Source: Epiperipatus broadwayi (Eukaryota > Onychophora > Udeonychophora > Euonychophora > Peripatidae). From it: a stretch of DNA of 64,000 nucleotides. Positions 24,173 through 35,320 of the stretch are shown one piece after another. Below the pieces are notes generated by a model that was given only the letters and a program-made list of their open reading frames with translations, had not been told where the DNA came from and did no database searches. The translations under genes were made by a program, and so were the position numbers. Position 1 is the stretch's first letter, and every line of letters starts with the position of its first letter. The stretch covers positions 26,902,426 through 26,966,425 of the forward strand of contig JAQFVV010000001.1 in the NCBI GenBank assembly GCA_028023455.1, given 5' to 3'.

Positions 24173-24609
24173 AAAATAGAAAAAGATCAAGCCCCTCATG
24201 TGGTCTATAAAATAGCATGCCCTCAATTAGGCTGCCAGGCATCTTACTACGATGAAACTCAGGCTAACATCAACACAAGAATTTACCAACACAGGTATGC
24301 ATACAACAGGGTTAAAAATAAAAATGAAGGAACATCAATCTTCTGGGACCACCAAGCAGCTACAGGCCATGTATTCGAACCTAGTTCTGCCCAAATAATT
24401 TGCACAGAAAAGAGTGATGCCAAAAGAAAGGTCAAAGAAGCTTTTACATAGCAAATGATCTCAGTGCCATTAATAGAAGAGAGGCATGCTTTGCTCTCTC
24501 CAAACAATGGACTAAATCATTAAAAAATTCAAGCACATTTGCATATGTGTACAATAAATTACAACAGTCTTCATTCAGTAAAGCTATGAGTATGAGATTA
24601 GAATACTAA
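24173..24609 (+). pseudogene. Penelope-like element, GIY-YIG endonuclease relic
   Basis: The frame KIEKDQAPHVVYKIACPQLG, then CQASYYDETQANINTRIYQH, continues to FWDHQAATGHVFEPSSAQII and then CTEKSDAKRKVKEAF. A frameshift near 24440 leads to FYIANDLSAINRREACFALS and a run to TAA at 24607. This is the order found in the C-terminal endonuclease of Penelope-like retroelements: VVYKI-C linker, Y-x-(G)-ET motif, the R of L/I-x-x-R-x-x-x-H, an H-x-x-x-x-GH segment and II-x-x-E. The second Tyr motif reads YYDET where YxGET is usual, so the glycine is lost. No reverse transcriptase frame could be found upstream, so the copy is 5'-truncated or decayed. It lies in the last visible HECTD2 intron, in opposite orientation to the gene. 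Confidence 0.7.
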
Positions 24610-25222
24610 ATCTCAAAAGCACTAAACAGGCATATTAAACATTATAGTATAATTACAGCTTCACTAACACATGCGAAAAAAATCACATATGTATAATTAC
24701 AATTTTTATTGGTGAAGAGAAAAACAATTTATAATTTATTTAAAATGATTTGAAAACATTCTCAATTGTTGATATATTAAAACTCTGAATTGGAAAGAAG
24801 TTATTTCACAAATACCTTTGTAATAATGATATCTAATTTTTATTATCATTATCCATGAAAGTTTTGATCAAATAGCAAAAATAATTACTTTTAACACTGT
24901 TTTAATTGCAATATTTTTATGGATGTTAGTAAGTAAACATATGATAAATTGTTTGAGAAGTCATATGATGTTTAAATTGCAAATAGTGATAGATTGAGCA
25001 CTTAAATTCCATTCTGTTAGTCAGAACCCATTTTTTATTATTTTATGTAATGTTACACAACATAGAATAATCCCAGAACCTTTAATTCTCAGTTCACCAA
25101 CCTACAACTATATTAAATCATACAGAATTTACAGATATTCACACATTATAGCTGTTCCAAATAATTATTCTCAATCAAAATCTCCAGGCAAATAATAATC
25201 ATAATACATTACTAAAAAATGT
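24610..25222. other. AT-rich intron sequence
   Basis: Nothing recognised in this stretch. Confidence 0.5.
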
Positions 25223-25383
25223 ATAAACAAATATGCAGAATGTATAGAGCAAAACTTTAATAATGTTAATTAAGCATGATGTAGCATGTTTTTGACTTTA
25301 AAAAGTCATAAATGTAGCATACTATATCATGCTTAATTAATGTTATTAAAACTTTGCTCTATACATTCTATGTATTTGTTTAT
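25223..25383. repeat. 160-bp palindromic MITE-like element
   Basis: ATAAACAAATATGCAGAATG at the left is mirrored by its complement near CATTCTATGTATTTGTTTAT at the right. The arms also share GTATAGAGCAAAACTTTAAT and GTTAATTAAGCATGAT. Only a short centre around TTTGACTTTAAAAAGTC, itself a hairpin, is unpaired. Confidence 0.85.
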
Positions 25384-25640
25384 TACAATTCTTTAGAGAT
25401 AAAGCACTGAAATGTATAATTACAATTAGTAATAAATAAACATAGAAAATAATTAAAAATACAGTAAAATGTTTATGCAATATCTTACCCCAATGATAAT
25501 GCATTGAAATAATAGTGTCAAATGAAATATTTATATTTGTTTTCAAACCTTTATATACTAATATATTTTATTTTATAGGAAATGTTGTTTTACAAAACTT
25601 AAATATGGAAGTAATCTAATTAAAAGGCATATTAATTTAC

Positions 25641-25748
25641 CTCACTAAGTGAATCAGATACAAGATGTGAGCGTCGAACTGTTAGATTAAGGAAGAGTAA
25701 TCCAATATCAGGTACTTGCCATTTTTGTACTTTGGCTACAAGACTTCG
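25641..25748 (-). CDS. HECTD2: HECTD2-like E3 ubiquitin ligase, fifth exon (N-terminal HECT lobe)
   Basis: This is exactly 36 codons in phase 0: RSLVAKVQKWQVPDIGLLFL then NLTVRRSHLVSDSLSE. The acceptor is AATACAG and the donor GTAAAT. The VRRSHLVSDSLSE segment matches the start of the HECT domain, where V-R-x-x-x-L-V-x-D-x-L is typical. The exons that should follow (GLDMGGLTKEW-type N-lobe, then the catalytic Cys lobe) were looked for on the minus strand down to position 1 and not found. Either the next intron is longer than 25.6 kb or the exons lie in the 500-N gap, which is less likely for all of them. Confidence 0.88.
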
Positions 25749-26503
25749 CTGTATTAATAAAACAAAATATATATATATAAATAACATCTTTTATACAGAG
25801 TAATTAATTATTTTTTCAAAGTAATATACAGCCACACACCAAAAATGGCCTATAAAGATAAGTTTGTATATGGGAGTGTGCTAACGATCTACAAATGTTA
25901 TTATTTAAAATCATTAGTGACAAAATGTAATATGTAGAAAAAAATGAATGACTTATTTCACATCAGCATATTTACAAGTGTGTATTTATTTATACAGAAA
26001 AGACATTTCTTTTTGTAAAGTAAACATGATATAATATGAATACAGCTATTTTTTTTTGGGGGGGGGGGTGTTCTTGACTGAAAATCAATCAGGAATCATT
26101 AAACAAATATTATAAAAACTCATTTAATGTAAAAAAATTCAAGCTCAAGAATAAATATTTTGTAAATATTCTTTGTGATTTATTTGAAATTAATCTTAAT
26201 TTTCAACTTAACAAACAAATACATAACCAGTGAGTCAATAATACAGAGCTATTTATTATTTAATACTCATCTCTAAGCAATATATACAAATATAGCACCA
26301 GCAAGAAAAAATTACAGTTGTATAAAAGAATATACATTTGCCATAAGTGTTTTTAATTATATAAATAGTAATATCATAACCATAGTGTAATTTATGCAAA
26401 TATGGAAATGTTATATCTTAATGACAGTTTTTAAAGTTTGTTCAAAATTGTATTGCTCATGATAGAGATATATATTTAATTCAAGAGGTAAATTTTGAAT
26501 ATA

Positions 26504-27340
26504 CAGGTTGTCCTCTACTTTCATACCTAATTAGTTTTTGAAATGTGTATGAAAGTTGAAATGTACAAAAATAGAGCCATGTAAAAAAATATCAAAAAGG
26601 GTTTTCAAAAATACATGTATATATATTGTTAAATATTATGTTTCTATTTTTAAAAAAAAGTTGAAAGAATTCTTAATATATAATAAATATTCATACTTTG
26701 AAAATATTTATTATCTAATTTTTTTTATATTTTAATTGAAAAAAAAAAGAGACTAAATACAATACATAGACATGTGCAAGACAATCATATATGTATAAGA
26801 TCTGTACAAATAATATTTAAAAAGTTTAAAAGCATAATGAAGATTAACTTGATAATGTATGAATTTGGAAATATTCCTTAATTTTGTTCTTGATTTTCAT
26901 GATTGAACATCGATTGAAGCAAAAGATTTGTCCTTTTCATCTCAATCATATGGGATTATGAGACCTTGATTTCTTTATCTCCACATCAATACTGCTGTTT
27001 TTTCATTTTTCACTCATGTTTATGAATTAATAAGAGCTCATTTTTTCACCAAAACAGAAATGTATATAAAGTGATGGCACACCTTCTAACATAAACTGAC
27101 AAGACAGAACTTATCAACACATACACTAACTCAAAACTTCCCTACTCAAGACTCAACCTGTGACATTGAAAATGGATGTGATTAATGTTAGAGAAGTGGG
27201 GATGGACTACTGGCTAATAGTCCATGAGAAAGGGAGGATCATGACATGAAAGTACATGCATTTTGTCATGTATATCAATAAAAATCAAATGTACAAAATG
27301 TGTATAAGTAACAAATTGTATGAAAGTAGAGAACCGCCTG
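26504..27340. mobile_element. 837-bp pogo/Tigger-like nonautonomous DNA transposon
   Basis: The left end is CAGGTTGTCCTCTACTTTCA and the right end, on the minus strand, is CAGGCGGTTCTCTACTTTCA. Each is preceded by TA, giving the TA target duplication typical of Tc1/mariner/pogo elements. The CAGG-G-TTC-CTACTTTCAT terminus resembles the pogo/Tigger group. The interior has no supported frame. It is a decayed internal-deletion derivative in the HECTD2 intron between 25749 and 30371. Confidence 0.78.
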
Positions 27341-28012
27341 TATATTAATGAAAAACATTATATATAACTGCAAACTATTATGAACAGTTAGAAAAAAATT
27401 AGAGACTCTGACAAGTTTGTTTACTCTACTATCAGACACAAAATATTTTAATCTATATTAATTAAGTCAGAGGAAGACTTTCAATCTTTGTGACTCATTG
27501 AGAAAGGTTTGATAATTTAAAAATCCATGGATTTTATTAATTGAAATATCAGAAATTTTAGTGTTATAATCTCTGATATTATTAACTATTTAACCATATA
27601 AATTCATGTAACTATTTTTATTTTTTATAGACATTATTATTTTTTGCACGCTATTTTTAATGTGTGGAAATTTTAATGTTATTAACATTGTTATTTTAGT
27701 AATTATTTAACCATGTAAATTCATATAGCTATTTTTTCTATATACTTTATTGTTTTCTGCACATAATTCTTATTGTCAGGAAAGCTTATTTAACTTTAAG
27801 TAATGAATATTTTTATAATTGAATTAAATATATGTATATATAAAAATGTTTGGTATATTACCATCAAAACATCACATGATGACCATTCCACATGCTTACA
27901 CATGTTGTTAATAAGACTACCAAACTCTCCATACAATATGGGTTGGAAACCCTATGGTGTTTTTAATCTTGGTTCCTATTTTTATAGTTAACCAAATACT
28001 TAAAAGGGTATT
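27341..28012. other. AT-rich intron with a short internal duplication
   Basis: Two related stretches around 27588 and 27708 share ATTATTTAACCATATAAATT-type sequence and GGAAATTTTAATGTTATT phrases. Nothing else is recognised. Confidence 0.4.
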
Positions 28013-28125
28013 TTCTGGAGAGTTGCATTAGATCCTAAGATCTAGGTGCAATGTTCTTAAATCCAAGGCTCTTCATTGTTGAAAGCCACAAGCAAGAAAC
28101 TAGTCTGGGGATGTTGGATGAGCAA
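28013..28125 (-). repeat. fragment of the foldback family
   Basis: On the minus strand this matches the arm of the element at 54978-55594: CATCC-AACATCCCCAGACTAG, TTTCT-GCTTGTGGCTTTC, then the GATCTTAGGATCTAATGCAA segment. It is a partial copy without its second arm. Confidence 0.7.
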
Positions 28126-28548
28126 AAACATTCATTTAACAATATTATTTAAACTTTCTAATTAACTTTCAATTTCATATATAGATATTTATTATGTGTA
28201 ATTATAAATTTTTATTGTCAATAAATATTATTATATTTTCATTTTATACAATTACATCAAAGTAACACTGAGTTTTTTTTTCTTTCTTATATTCAAATTC
28301 TTCATATTATGATTAAAATTGGTAAATCATATATTCTGTTGAATACTCTGATATATGTTGTCATTACAAGATACTTTCAGAAAATACATTGTTTAGACAT
28401 TAAAAAAATAATGATGGAGTAGACAAAAAAATGGGAATCCTTAGTTGTAATCTTGTACGAAACAGTGCAATTAATAGTATGAATAAAAAATAAGTGAATT
28501 ATTTACTGCTCAGGAATCCATAAAAAGTTCAAGCAGTAAATAATTAAA

Positions 28549-28704
28549 TTAATCCAATTTTCTTTATTCCTGTAACAATGCTTATTTTATTTAACTTAAT
28601 CAATCTGACATTTTAGCTCTGAAGAATATTGCTGGTCCATCCAAACTGTCAGAGTGATTAAGTTAAATGAGCATTGTTAGAATGCTAAAAAAATTTGGAT
28701 TAGT
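28549..28704. repeat. 156-bp inverted repeat
   Basis: TTAATCCAATTTTCTTTATT at the left pairs with AAATTTGGATTAG at the right, and AACAATGCT, TTTAACTTAATCA and CTGACA are each mirrored. A smaller hairpin (TTATTTACTGC with GCAGTAAATAA) sits immediately to its left at 28497-28542. Confidence 0.75.
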
Positions 28705-29132
28705 TTATTTATATTTTATCAATGCATATAGAAACATATAAGGTGAAAGAAAGAATATAATATTTTATAAAGAAGTTCAAGCAGAGTAATGAAAGTACTG
28801 AGGTCACAATTCATGAAACTTGAGCTCCAGAGATCATCTTCCCCACTGCTCTAAACCAAGATGTCTGATCAAGAATAACCCACTCAAAAACAAAATTTAG
28901 AACAAACTCTTCACTAAATTCATAATGACTGGCTTGAGTAATGCCATTTAAACTTTCCTCTGTTTCATAAATATAAAAAACCTTCATTCTAAATAACATG
29001 CTCTTCTAAAAGTTTCTTATAATAGCAATTACTGTCATTAAAGATTTTGTAGTCAATAAACCCCAAAACTAAAAGTCATTATTTTAAAGATGTAATTATA
29101 AATCTTATTAAACACACATTATTATATTAAGT

Positions 29133-29397
29133 AACACCTACTAAGGCCGTAACCTTTAGGAATAAGCATCTGAAACATTCGAAGGTAGGGACCTCTACAG
29201 GTCTTAGCCACAAGCTTACGCTAGGAAGAGGGAAACCTTCTTTACTTCAACTTACTTTTATATATGAATAGGTGAAGCTGAAGTGGTTAGATCTAAGAGT
29301 GTGAAGCTATTCAATACTTCACTAAGACCTGTAGAGGTCCCTACCTTCGAATTTTTCAGATGCTTATTCCTAAAGGTTACGGCCTTAGTAGGTGTTA
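29133..29397. repeat. 265-bp MITE with flanking 17-bp direct repeat
   Basis: TAACACCTACTAAGGCCGTA to ATAAGCATCTGAAA is mirrored almost perfectly at the right (29346-29397), as is CGAAGGTAGGGACCTCTACA. TTATTTTAAAGATGTAA occurs at 29079-29095 and at 29395-29411. The left copy lies about 38 bp outside the inverted repeat, so this is not a simple target duplication. Confidence 0.85.
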
Positions 29398-29999
29398 TTT
29401 TAAAGATGTAAAAGATCTTAAGATACTCACCAAAATGCCTCTAATTTCTAGAGTCTATTTAATGATTTAAATAAAAACAGATGTCACTACTCTGCATTAA
29501 AAAAAAAAAAAAAACTAAGAGAAAAAAAATTATAAAATATTTAACCATTGCATTTTCTGCAGGTTATATTGACAGATTCATATTTTATTATAACATATTT
29601 TCTATATGTTTACATTTAGCTACTGCTTACCATGGTATTCTATAATTTATTTTATCTATATAAAAACAACCATATCTATTTAATCTTATTTTATACCTTT
29701 CATACATCAGATGTTTTATTATAACATGTTTCATTAATAAAAGAAGAATTTGAGATATGAAAAAAATTTGTATTTACAAAATATAAATATGTCATTATCT
29801 AATTTTTATATAATGTTAGAACATTCTATCATAACAATTCTAATTAAAATTCTAGTTTATGTTATTTTTTAAAAAATGGCTTTATTTACATTAAGTTAAT
29901 AAACAATTGGCCATTATGATAACAATTATAGATAATGATAACATAAGTAATAATAAAACAAATACTAGACAATTTTGAATTGAAAGAGGAAGAATTGTG

Positions 30000-30115
30000 A
30001 ATGCAATCCTACTTCTTACTGAAGATGCTAATAACCAGAAACTAGTTTGAGAATATGAATATAGTATTATTATCTAGTTTCTATTCTAGCTTGCAATAGA
30101 TTAAATAGAATGAAT
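30000..30115 (+). repeat. diverged copy of the 59.5/61.4-kb repeat family
   Basis: GAATGCAATCCTACTTCTTA, CCAGAAACTAGTTTGAGAAT and TATAGTATTATTATCT followed by TTCTAGCTTGCAATAG parallel the order of blocks at 61550-61690. Similarity is moderate. Confidence 0.5.
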
Positions 30116-30371
30116 TATTATTTCTTTTGCAAACGGGATAAATGAGTGCATTTATTGATATATTAATTATTCTCTTTTTATCTTTAACTTTCCAAGCACA
30201 TTGTAACATTTTCATTACTAGTATGATTGAAAATTTAAGATTTTCACATTTTCTTTGTTATAAAAAAGTAACTTAATATATTTTGTTTTAATGTAAAGAA
30301 TGTTTATAGATGTTTATGATATTTGCAATTAATCTAATATTTTAAAAAATTATAAACATTTTAGAACTTAC

Positions 30372-30468
30372 CCTTGCATTGATAATCATCTGTTGTTCTG
30401 AATCTCTCTGTAATATAGTTCTTTTAGCTGATATACTTAGAATAAATGGATATTGACAAAAAGAAAAC
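30372..30468 (-). CDS. HECTD2: HECTD2-like E3 ubiquitin ligase, fourth exon (start of HECT region)
   Basis: This 97-nt exon completes a Gly codon and encodes FSFCQYPFILSISAKRTILQ followed by RDSEQQMIINAR, ending in phase 0. The acceptor is CACTGCAG and the donor GTAAGT. FCQYPFILS plus RDSEQQM is a well-known signature at the beginning of the HECT catalytic region in the HECTD2/UBE3-like ligases. It packs against the E2-binding N-lobe. In-frame continuity with exons on both sides makes a functional gene much more likely than a retrocopy. A track of LINE- and foldback-like repeats surrounds it. Confidence 0.9.
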
Positions 30469-30571
30469 CTGCAGTGAAAGTGACACTAAATAAGTCATGT
30501 ATGTATACATGTAAATATTAAATCAGTCAAATTATATGTAACTAAACAGAATGACAGATGGTCCCACATGT

Positions 30572-30730
30572 CTCTTAGCATTTGTTGTTCTTTGTGCTTT
30601 GTTTATTCATGTCATTTTAAATGAGGAAATAAATTCGATTTATTGATTATAAAAATTTATAGAATAAATAATAAGAATCACCTCAGCATTTGAGAAGAAT
30701 CACCTCAGCATAAATAACAAATGTTAAGAG
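30572..30730. repeat. short inverted repeat upstream of HECTD2 exon 4
   Basis: CTCTTAGCATTTGTTGTTC is mirrored by AATAACAAATGTTAAGAG at the right end. A 16-bp direct repeat, AGAATCACCTCAGCA, lies inside at 30673 and 30694. Confidence 0.65.
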
Positions 30731-33718
30731 GCAGACAGTATCATCAAACTTTTGAGAGTTTATTTACATTATATAATTCATTGGAAGCTTCAGTTATTTC
30801 TTATTAAATTATACATATATACTGTAACGGGATGGCATGATAAGGGTGGTCTGGGTGAGGTAGAAAATAAAGAAAATTGTACCTGGGGTGATGGCAAATC
30901 ATCACCACTCCCAACTAAATTAAATTTAAAATTAAAAAAAAAGTATATTATTATTAAAATAAGGTTTTATCACAAAAATATATAAGCAACTTTATATATT
31001 GAAGGAAATCATGAGATAAAAAGATTACTGAGAGATCAGGCGGATACTCCTCAGAGCAACTAAAGTATAATTAATTAACCATCAACCAACATTATAAAAA
31101 GTAATACTCAAAATAAACCATTCATCTTCATGAATGATCAATCATAAAATACATCAATATAATAAATCAATAGTAAATCTTGTGACTGGATTTGAACAAT
31201 AAAAAATATAAATCAATAGTCAATCTGGTGACTGAATTGGAAATAAGTCTTCTGTTGTCCAGGCTAACTATTGAGCCTTTGCCAGCATGGGCAATTATTT
31301 AAACATAACTTTGAATACACCACTTAAGGGCTAATCCATCAGAATACATAACCAGAAAAATCTTAACAATAATGCTGGGATATTAAAACATGCTGATCAT
31401 TATCAATACTCTGGCCACTTAGTGCCGTTAATGCACTAGCCAACTATAAAATTAAATTTTAACAAAGACTAAATAAAATAAAATATAGTGAATGGGCTTT
31501 AAAGAATATAACCTCAGTGACAACCAGGATATATCAATCATCATCATCACTGGTTGCCCAAAAGCACTAAATACATGTCCACTTATATATCAGCTGTCAT
31601 GCATGAGATCAGCTCAGGGGAACACAAGCTCTATTATTGTATGTGATGAAGAGATGGTGGAAACAGATATTCTAAAAATATTTAAAACTACTGGAATAAT
31701 TTTCAAAATTAAACAAAAGTTTATTAATAATAAAAAAATGAATAAGGCTATACATATCAATTAAGCCTTCTTACTTTGATTAACATACATTAATAACAAA
31801 TTAACAGTTATAAATAAGCATAAGAAATGGTGATCATGTGATGTTTATTGGATTAATAACAAATTATTACATTGTGATTCACATATATGTGATGAATACA
31901 AAATTAAAGTTATTATATGGTGGTTTGTATATATATGTGAACAGATGTGCAATTTATAACATACAATTAATACATTTAAATTGATATTTAATAATGACAA
32001 AAATAATTAAATTTGACATATATGTCCCAATAGGTTTACTCAAAACATATATGCACATATGTGTGGTACAATAATTGATTAATTATATAAATGAATTTCA
32101 TTTTCTATCATATTTGATAATAGCAAAAACTCATGTTTTTATAAAATAAGATTTAATATAAGTGTGTGCATGTATTCGCACACTGACATTTACTGATTTA
32201 ATTTGTTACCATAATAATATTTTCATAATTGATTCAATATTAAAAGTATATAAAGTTCATTTGTTATTTTCATAACAAGTTTTACTCTTTGATGATTACA
32301 GTTTTGTTGGTTTTTTTTTTAAAAAAAAATAAAGTCAGTTTTCAACTGTTAACTGTTTTGACTGATTATTTTATCAATAAGCAATTTAAAATGTCTCTTT
32401 TTCTTTTATAACCTAAAATATTTTCTGGAAATCTCCTTTTTTTGTCTTTTAAAATAATTCTCTCTATATATGTTGCATGATCATAGGTTGACTTTTAATC
32501 ATGAGATTTTTTTTTTAATTTTAAAAATATAGATTTAATCATTTTTTTGTCTCTTTTAATAAATGATTTTAAACTAATTTTGTTTTATATATATATATAT
32601 CAGTTATAAAAATGTCATTTTACTAAGGAAATTATTTAAAATTTTGTTATTATATATAATGCTATTCACCACCAGCTGTATATACATTTATCTGTGCTTT
32701 TCTGCTTTAGATACAACAGCACATGTATAATTATTTATTCAGCAACTAATGGTTTTTTTTGATGGAGACCAGTCCAGGTAATTGTCACCATCAGAAAAGT
32801 ATAATAAGGTATGTTGGCATTCCATGGGTTCCCTACTGTCTATGATTTGATGAGCTTCAGGCCAACAAACTGTTTTTCAGAATATCTTTAAGGCTATGAA
32901 TATCAAAATGAAGTAAGTGGTCATATTCCTCCATGTAAATTCAAACTCCATTACTGGACAATAAAGCAGCTGCTTCCTCCTGTCTTGACTTCAGCTACAT
33001 CTTCATGGGAGCTCTGTCCATCTCTTCTAACTCTGCAGCTATCTATTCTGCTTCACAAAAATATTAAAACAAGAACTGTCTTCAAAAAAATTACTATCCA
33101 AACTTTTCAGCTGGTCAATTTGGCCACTGCTTCTCAAAATATTAAAACCATATCCAGCTCTTACACAAACTACAAGCCAAACAAAATGAATATTTTTATC
33201 AGTCCTTTTATAGAATCATCTGAAGTGACAACAATACTAATTTAAAAACTGTGTTTTTTTCTTATCTGTCTTGATTGGAAACCATTTTAATTCCTCTGAA
33301 AGCACTTTTAATTAAAAAGCTATATTTGGAAACCTTATCAAAGATTTTTAAAAATAGATAATAGAAATGTATACAAGCATTAATTAAAAAATAGATATTT
33401 TATATAAGTTTTAATTTAAAAATTTCAAAAATAAGCCCTACTTGTTTTTAAATTTCAAAATCAGTATATTATTTATTTACTTTTTTTAAAAAAAAAAAAA
33501 ATATTTATTTCATAATAAAATTCTGTTTTAATTCAGTTATTTAATCCTTTATTTATTATTTTTATTCCAAGTGAAATGTAAAAAATATCTACAAAAATTT
33601 GTCTGTGTTTATTTCTACTTTTCCTTTACTTTATATATATATATATATGTGAGTGTGCACACACAACTATGTTGTTGTGTGCCATGTAACCCAACTGGTT
33701 ACTATATATATATATATG
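30731..33718. other. AT-rich intron with weak repeat traces
   Basis: A 48-bp-period duplication lies near 31163-31242 (AATCAATAGT-AATCT-GTGACTG). GGTGATCATGTGATGTTTA at 31829 matches the tail of the foldback family seen at 35297. The region 32760-33200 is richer in G+C but no frame on either strand is convincing. AT microsatellites occur at 32588 and 33633. Confidence 0.45.
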
Positions 33719-34150
33719 TTTAATTAAATGTTTCTATGGATTGACATTTTAATAATTAATAGAAATGAGGAGATAATATCCATTAAATAGAGAAACTTTA
33801 ATTTTTGTTGCTACCAAGAAATTCTCAGTTACTACTAATTGACAATTCCTGAGGCTAAGCAAGTTTTACTCATAAACCTATAATCACTTTTTTGTTAAGG
33901 ATATTTTATAAAGTAAAATAACTTGGGTTTGAAGTAAAAGAGGACTCCTTTTACATTAACAAAAGACCCCCAACAAAAGAGCTATTAAAAGTTTATGAGT
34001 AAAATGTGTTAAACTCAGGAATTGTCAATTAGTAGTAACTGAGAATTTCTTGGTAACAATAAAAATTAAAGTTTCTCTCACTATTTAATGGATATTATCT
34101 CTTCATTTCTATTAATTATTATAACATCAATCCATAGAAACATTTAATTC
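33719..34150. repeat. 432-bp foldback element
   Basis: Left arm 33719-33878 (AATTAAATGTTTCTATGGAT onward) is mirrored by the right arm 33991-34150. The centre carries AAAAGACCCCCAACAAAAGA. A second copy of the centre and right arm lies at 34262-34600, so the right half is tandemly repeated. Confidence 0.88.
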
Positions 34151-34261
34151 AACATCTATAACTCTCTAGAGAAGTTAAAAATATTATTTGCAGAATGTCA
34201 GGAAAGATGCTATTTTTTTCACATTTTCACACCTATAAAAATAGCTTTCTGGGTTTAAATC

Positions 34262-34600
34262 CATATAAGAATTTGGCTTTGGAGTAAAAGAGAATCCCTT
34301 TTACTTTAACAAAAGACCCCCAACAAAAGAGCTATTAAAGGTTTATGAGTAAACTTGCTTAGCCTTAGGAATTGTTAATTAATAGTAATTGAAAATTTCT
34401 TGGTAACAACAAAGGTTAAAAATTCTCTCTAGTCTTGCGTTGTTAGCCGAGAGGTATCGCAGCCGCCATGCAAGCAAGTAGTTGGTTGCAGACGGGTGTG
34501 GGTTCGCGTCCCGGCAGATGCTATGACATATGAAAAAAAAAAAAAAAATTCTCTCTATTTAATGGATATTATCACTTCATTTCTATTATATATATAGTAT
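34262..34600 (+). repeat. half copy of the foldback, split by a SINE
   Basis: GGAGTAAAAGAGAATCCCTT, AAAAGACCCCCAACAAAAGA, TTTATGAGTAAA and AATTTCTTGGTAACAA match 33930-34100. The homology is interrupted at 34431-34548 by a SINE and resumes with CTATTTAATGGATATTATC. Confidence 0.85.
34431..34548 (+). mobile_element. tRNA-derived SINE, class-II tRNA head, copy 1
   Basis: This short element has a box-A-like TTAGCCGAGAGGT, a box-B-like GGGTTCGCGTCCC, then GCTATGACATATG and a 15-A tail. AATTCTCTCT occurs directly before and after it, which indicates a target-site duplication made by LINE-type insertion. The AGCCGAGAGGT D-arm resembles class-II (Leu/Ser) tRNAs. It inserted into the half foldback at 34262, so it is younger than that duplication. 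It is 110-120 bp long and differs from the copy at 56673 at several bases, so both are old enough to have diverged. Confidence 0.82.
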
Positions 34601-35066
34601 AACATAATATGACCAATAAAAATATGGATTTTTAATGCAATCTTTAACAAACATAAACCATTTAGTTAAAAAAATGAGATTGTTTCCTTCTCACTATTCA
34701 CATTTTTTGGTGTAGAGATTTGAACACTTAATAAACATATGAGAACTATTGGTTCAAATCTTGCTTAAATATTTACAAAGATTATTGTCTTTTTTTAAGT
34801 GTGAATGACTCGCACATAAAAAAAATGCTTGACTTTTTTTATTCAATATTATAATATCAAGCACACACAGGAAAGCGAAGCAGATAGATGGGAATGAATG
34901 ATGATGATGATGAAGGATGTAGAACTTTGTTTGGGTAATGATAAATAAGAATAAAGAACATTGAAACTTTCTGCACCCTATTTATTGAAGTTAAGTTCAT
35001 CAAACAATATATTTATGTATCAAACAACAATAGATTTAAGATATTTAAAATCTATAAAAAAAAAAC

Positions 35067-35271
35067 TACAAAGGCAAAACTCTCCATACAGTAGTGCCAC
35101 CCTGTGCTAAACAGAGTAATAAATGGATGCCAGAAGGCTTGTGCATAAAATCCCTATCTAGTGTCTACTCATCCAATATCCCTAGACTAGTTTCTGGCTT
35201 GTGGCCATCCATTGATTACTCTGTTTAGCACAGGGTGGCACTACTGTATGGAGAGTTTTGCCTTTGTTTAC
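35067..35271. mobile_element. foldback MITE, short copy
   Basis: TACAAAGGCAAAACTCTCCA to AACAGAGTAAT at the left is mirrored by ATTACTCTGTTTAGCACAGG to GCCTTTGTTTA at the right, with about 65 bp per arm. The spacer CTTGTGCATAAAATCCCTAT is shared with 54978-55594. The sequence after it (ACAATTATGTGCTAGTAT, then GGTGATCATGTGATGTTTA) also belongs to the family, so the true end may be near 35320. Confidence 0.87.
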
Positions 35272-35320
35272 AACAATTATGTGCTAGTATAGAGATGGTG
35301 ATCATGTGATGTTTAGTGGT

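Noticed and set aside
32760-33245. GC-richer stretch with an 86-codon frame
   Set aside because: Neither strand gives a recognisable protein; frames on the minus strand (MEEYDHLLHFDIHSLKD) are broken by stops. Possibly old LINE sequence, but unsupported.
34441-34520. Possible functional tRNA genes at 34441 and 56680, and a tRNA-Gly at 44955 (minus)
   Set aside because: Poly(A) tails, target duplications and poor stem pairing show retroposed SINEs.
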